Shown: positions 6,324-7,414 of the stretch, in pieces
Position numbering within the stretch: position 1 is the stretch's first letter
Layout: each line of letters starts with the position of its first letter
Source of the DNA: Boseongicola sp. SB0675_bin_26
GTDB taxonomy: Bacteria > Pseudomonadota > Alphaproteobacteria > Rhodobacterales > Rhodobacteraceae
NCBI GenBank assembly: GCA_009843725.1
Contig: VYCX01000110.1
Span: 1-7,414, forward strand
Length of the DNA: 7,414 nt
Direction of reading: 5' to 3'
Notes under the pieces: model-generated
What the model was told of the DNA's origin: nothing
What the model saw: the letters and a program-made list of their open reading frames with translations, nothing else
The model's database searches: none
Position numbers and translations under genes: made by a program

Positions 6324-7414
6324 CTATTGCCGCCAGGCACCGTCCATCAACGTGTCGAACCCGTCCTTCATTGTCATCGCCGGAGCCGCTAGCGGGATGA
6401 GCCGGCGGGTAAGCCCATGGAACGGAAGCGGGGCAATCGGAACAATCGGAAAGGGAAGGTCGTCGGCGGAGGTGCCGAGAAGCTTGGCCGATAATGCGCG
6501 GCCCATCACCGACGTCATCGCAATGCCGCGGCCACTGAAGCCGAGCCCGGCCAAGACGCCGGGGGCGGGTTCGTGAAGATGGGGCATCATCTCTGGGGTT
6601 ACGGCGATTCGACCCGCCCACTTCCGAACGATCGGGATGTCGGCGAGCTGAGGAAACACGGTTTTCAGTCCGCGCCGCAGCCGGGTATAGCCGCCAAAGG
6701 CATCGACCGTGTCGCTGCTGCCAGCGCAGCCAAAGATCAGCCGTCCATCCCGGTCATAGCGCGAATAGAATATTGCCAGACGGGAATCCGAGATCGTGAC
6801 CTTGCCGGGCAGGATCTCCTTTTGCTGCGTGTCGCTCAGCGGATCGGTCGCAACTATGATGCTGACCAGCGGATGAAACGTCTTGCGCAGCCCCGGCCAC
6901 ACGCCGTTGGTATAGGCATTCGTCGCCAGAACGACATTTTCGGCGGTGACTTCACCCTTGTCGGACCGCGCCCGCCACTTGCCATTCGCCCGTTCAAGCG
7001 AGGTCATCGGGGTTTCCTTGAATAGCTGCGCGCCCAGGGCGGCGGCGGCGCGTGCATACCCGCGGGTCAGCGACAGCGGTTGCACGTGCCCCCCGGCGGC
7101 GTGGCGCAAGGCGAAGGAATAGGCGGGGGACCCGCTGGCCGCGCGCACTGCCTCACCATCCAGTTCCACGATATCCGCCCCGGCCGCCGCCCAGGCCTTG
7201 CCGAGCGCGCCCATGTCCCGGGCAGCCTTGCGCGCATGCGCCGCTTGAATCCATCCAGCCTGGACGGGGTCACAGTCGACATCGTACCTCCTGATGTCCG
7301 AAAACAGGTCATCGGCGGCTGTCAGTGTGGTCTTGATCAGCGTTTCGCCGTGCCGTGGGCCCAGCCGCTCCACCAGCTCCTGCGGTGTTTTCCGCCAGAT
7401 TGGATTGCACTGGC
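6324..7414 (-). CDS. FAD-dependent amine/amino-acid oxidase (DAO family), N-terminus beyond right edge
   Basis: The gene reads leftward from the window edge to a TAG at 6324-6326, giving 362 residues. It continues past the GTG at 7373, because the upstream codons (QCNPIWRKTPQELVERLG) are open and match the family. The first 60-70 residues, including the dinucleotide-binding GxGxxG loop, are missing from view. Visible family blocks are VQAGWIQAAH, GGHVQPLSLTRGYARAAAALG, ENVVLATNAYTNGVWPGL, IFYSRYDRDGRLIFG and, near the C-terminus, the FAD-contacting GLGFSGRGIAMTSVMGR (about 6500-6550). Members of this group oxidise amines or amino acids such as gamma-glutamylputrescine or glycine derivatives, releasing ammonia or an amine and hydrogen peroxide. 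The layout is most like the PuuB/OrdL type, but no neighbouring puu gene is visible, so the substrate is not assigned. Confidence 0.9.
   Translation of the reverse strand, partial: QCNPIWRKTPQELVERLGPRHGETLIKTTLTAADDLFSDIRRYDVDCDPVQAGWIQAAHARKAARDMGALGKAWAAAGADIVELDGEAVRAASGSPAYSFALRHAAGGHVQPLSLTRGYARAAAALGAQLFKETPMTSLERANGKWRARSDKGEVTAENVVLATNAYTNGVWPGLRKTFHPLVSIIVATDPLSDTQQKEILPGKVTISDSRLAIFYSRYDRDGRLIFGCAGSSDTVDAFGGYTRLRRGLKTVFPQLADIPIVRKWAGRIAVTPEMMPHLHEPAPGVLAGLGFSGRGIAMTSVMGRALSAKLLGTSADDLPFPIVPIAPLPFHGLTRRLIPLAAPAMTMKDGFDTLMDGAWRQ

Noticed and set aside
1..7414. CRISPR array, tRNA or rRNA genes, toxin-antitoxin or defence cargo
   Set aside because: No regularly spaced repeats, no tRNA-like cloverleaf sequence and no such protein motifs were found; the island body lies outside the window.

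Overview
This window looks like a piece of a GC-rich alphaproteobacterial chromosome (Hyphomicrobiales or Rhodobacterales type). That placement is an inference from base composition and from the overall look of the RmuC, thiolase and FAD-oxidase proteins; no rRNA or tRNA is present to anchor it. The window holds two kinds of DNA. Positions 1 to about 1414 look like the end of an integrated element. About 1415 to 7414 is an older chromosomal backbone that has been interrupted once more by an insertion sequence.

The left end carries two tyrosine recombinase genes on the minus strand. A complete 372-residue enzyme with the full catalytic set is followed, with an ATGA overlap, by a second, related recombinase that runs off the left edge. 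Just upstream of the complete one, the plus-strand sequence switches into a thiolase coding region. That region has lost everything before the codons of its catalytic cysteine motif. At the switch point there is a near-perfect tandem repeat (AAGGTG-CGGCTCC, then AAGGTGTGCGGCTCC). The simplest reading is that an integrative element or island entered a thiolase gene at its conserved Cys motif, and that the cargo and the other thiolase half lie to the left, outside the window.

After the thiolase remnant there are about 280 bp without a recognisable gene. Next comes a complete insertion sequence (2652-4283, 1632 bp) with perfect 16-bp terminal inverted repeats, a perfect 9-bp target duplication and one IS4-like DDE transposase of 444 residues. 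It sits 82 bp upstream of rmuC, whose product is a membrane-anchored, coiled-coil protein with a nuclease-like domain that limits DNA rearrangement. rmuC is complete and has its own ribosome binding site.

rmuC converges on a minus-strand FAD-dependent amine/amino-acid oxidase gene whose N-terminus lies beyond the right edge. The 527-bp gap between them has no convincing gene but holds four hairpins, including a 47-bp interrupted palindrome that could act as a two-way terminator.

The genes do not form one pathway. The main story is genome rearrangement: a recombinase-driven insertion that split a thiolase gene, followed or preceded by an IS insertion in the upstream region of rmuC. If there is a larger undescribed system, it would be in the island body to the left, of which only the recombinase end is visible.
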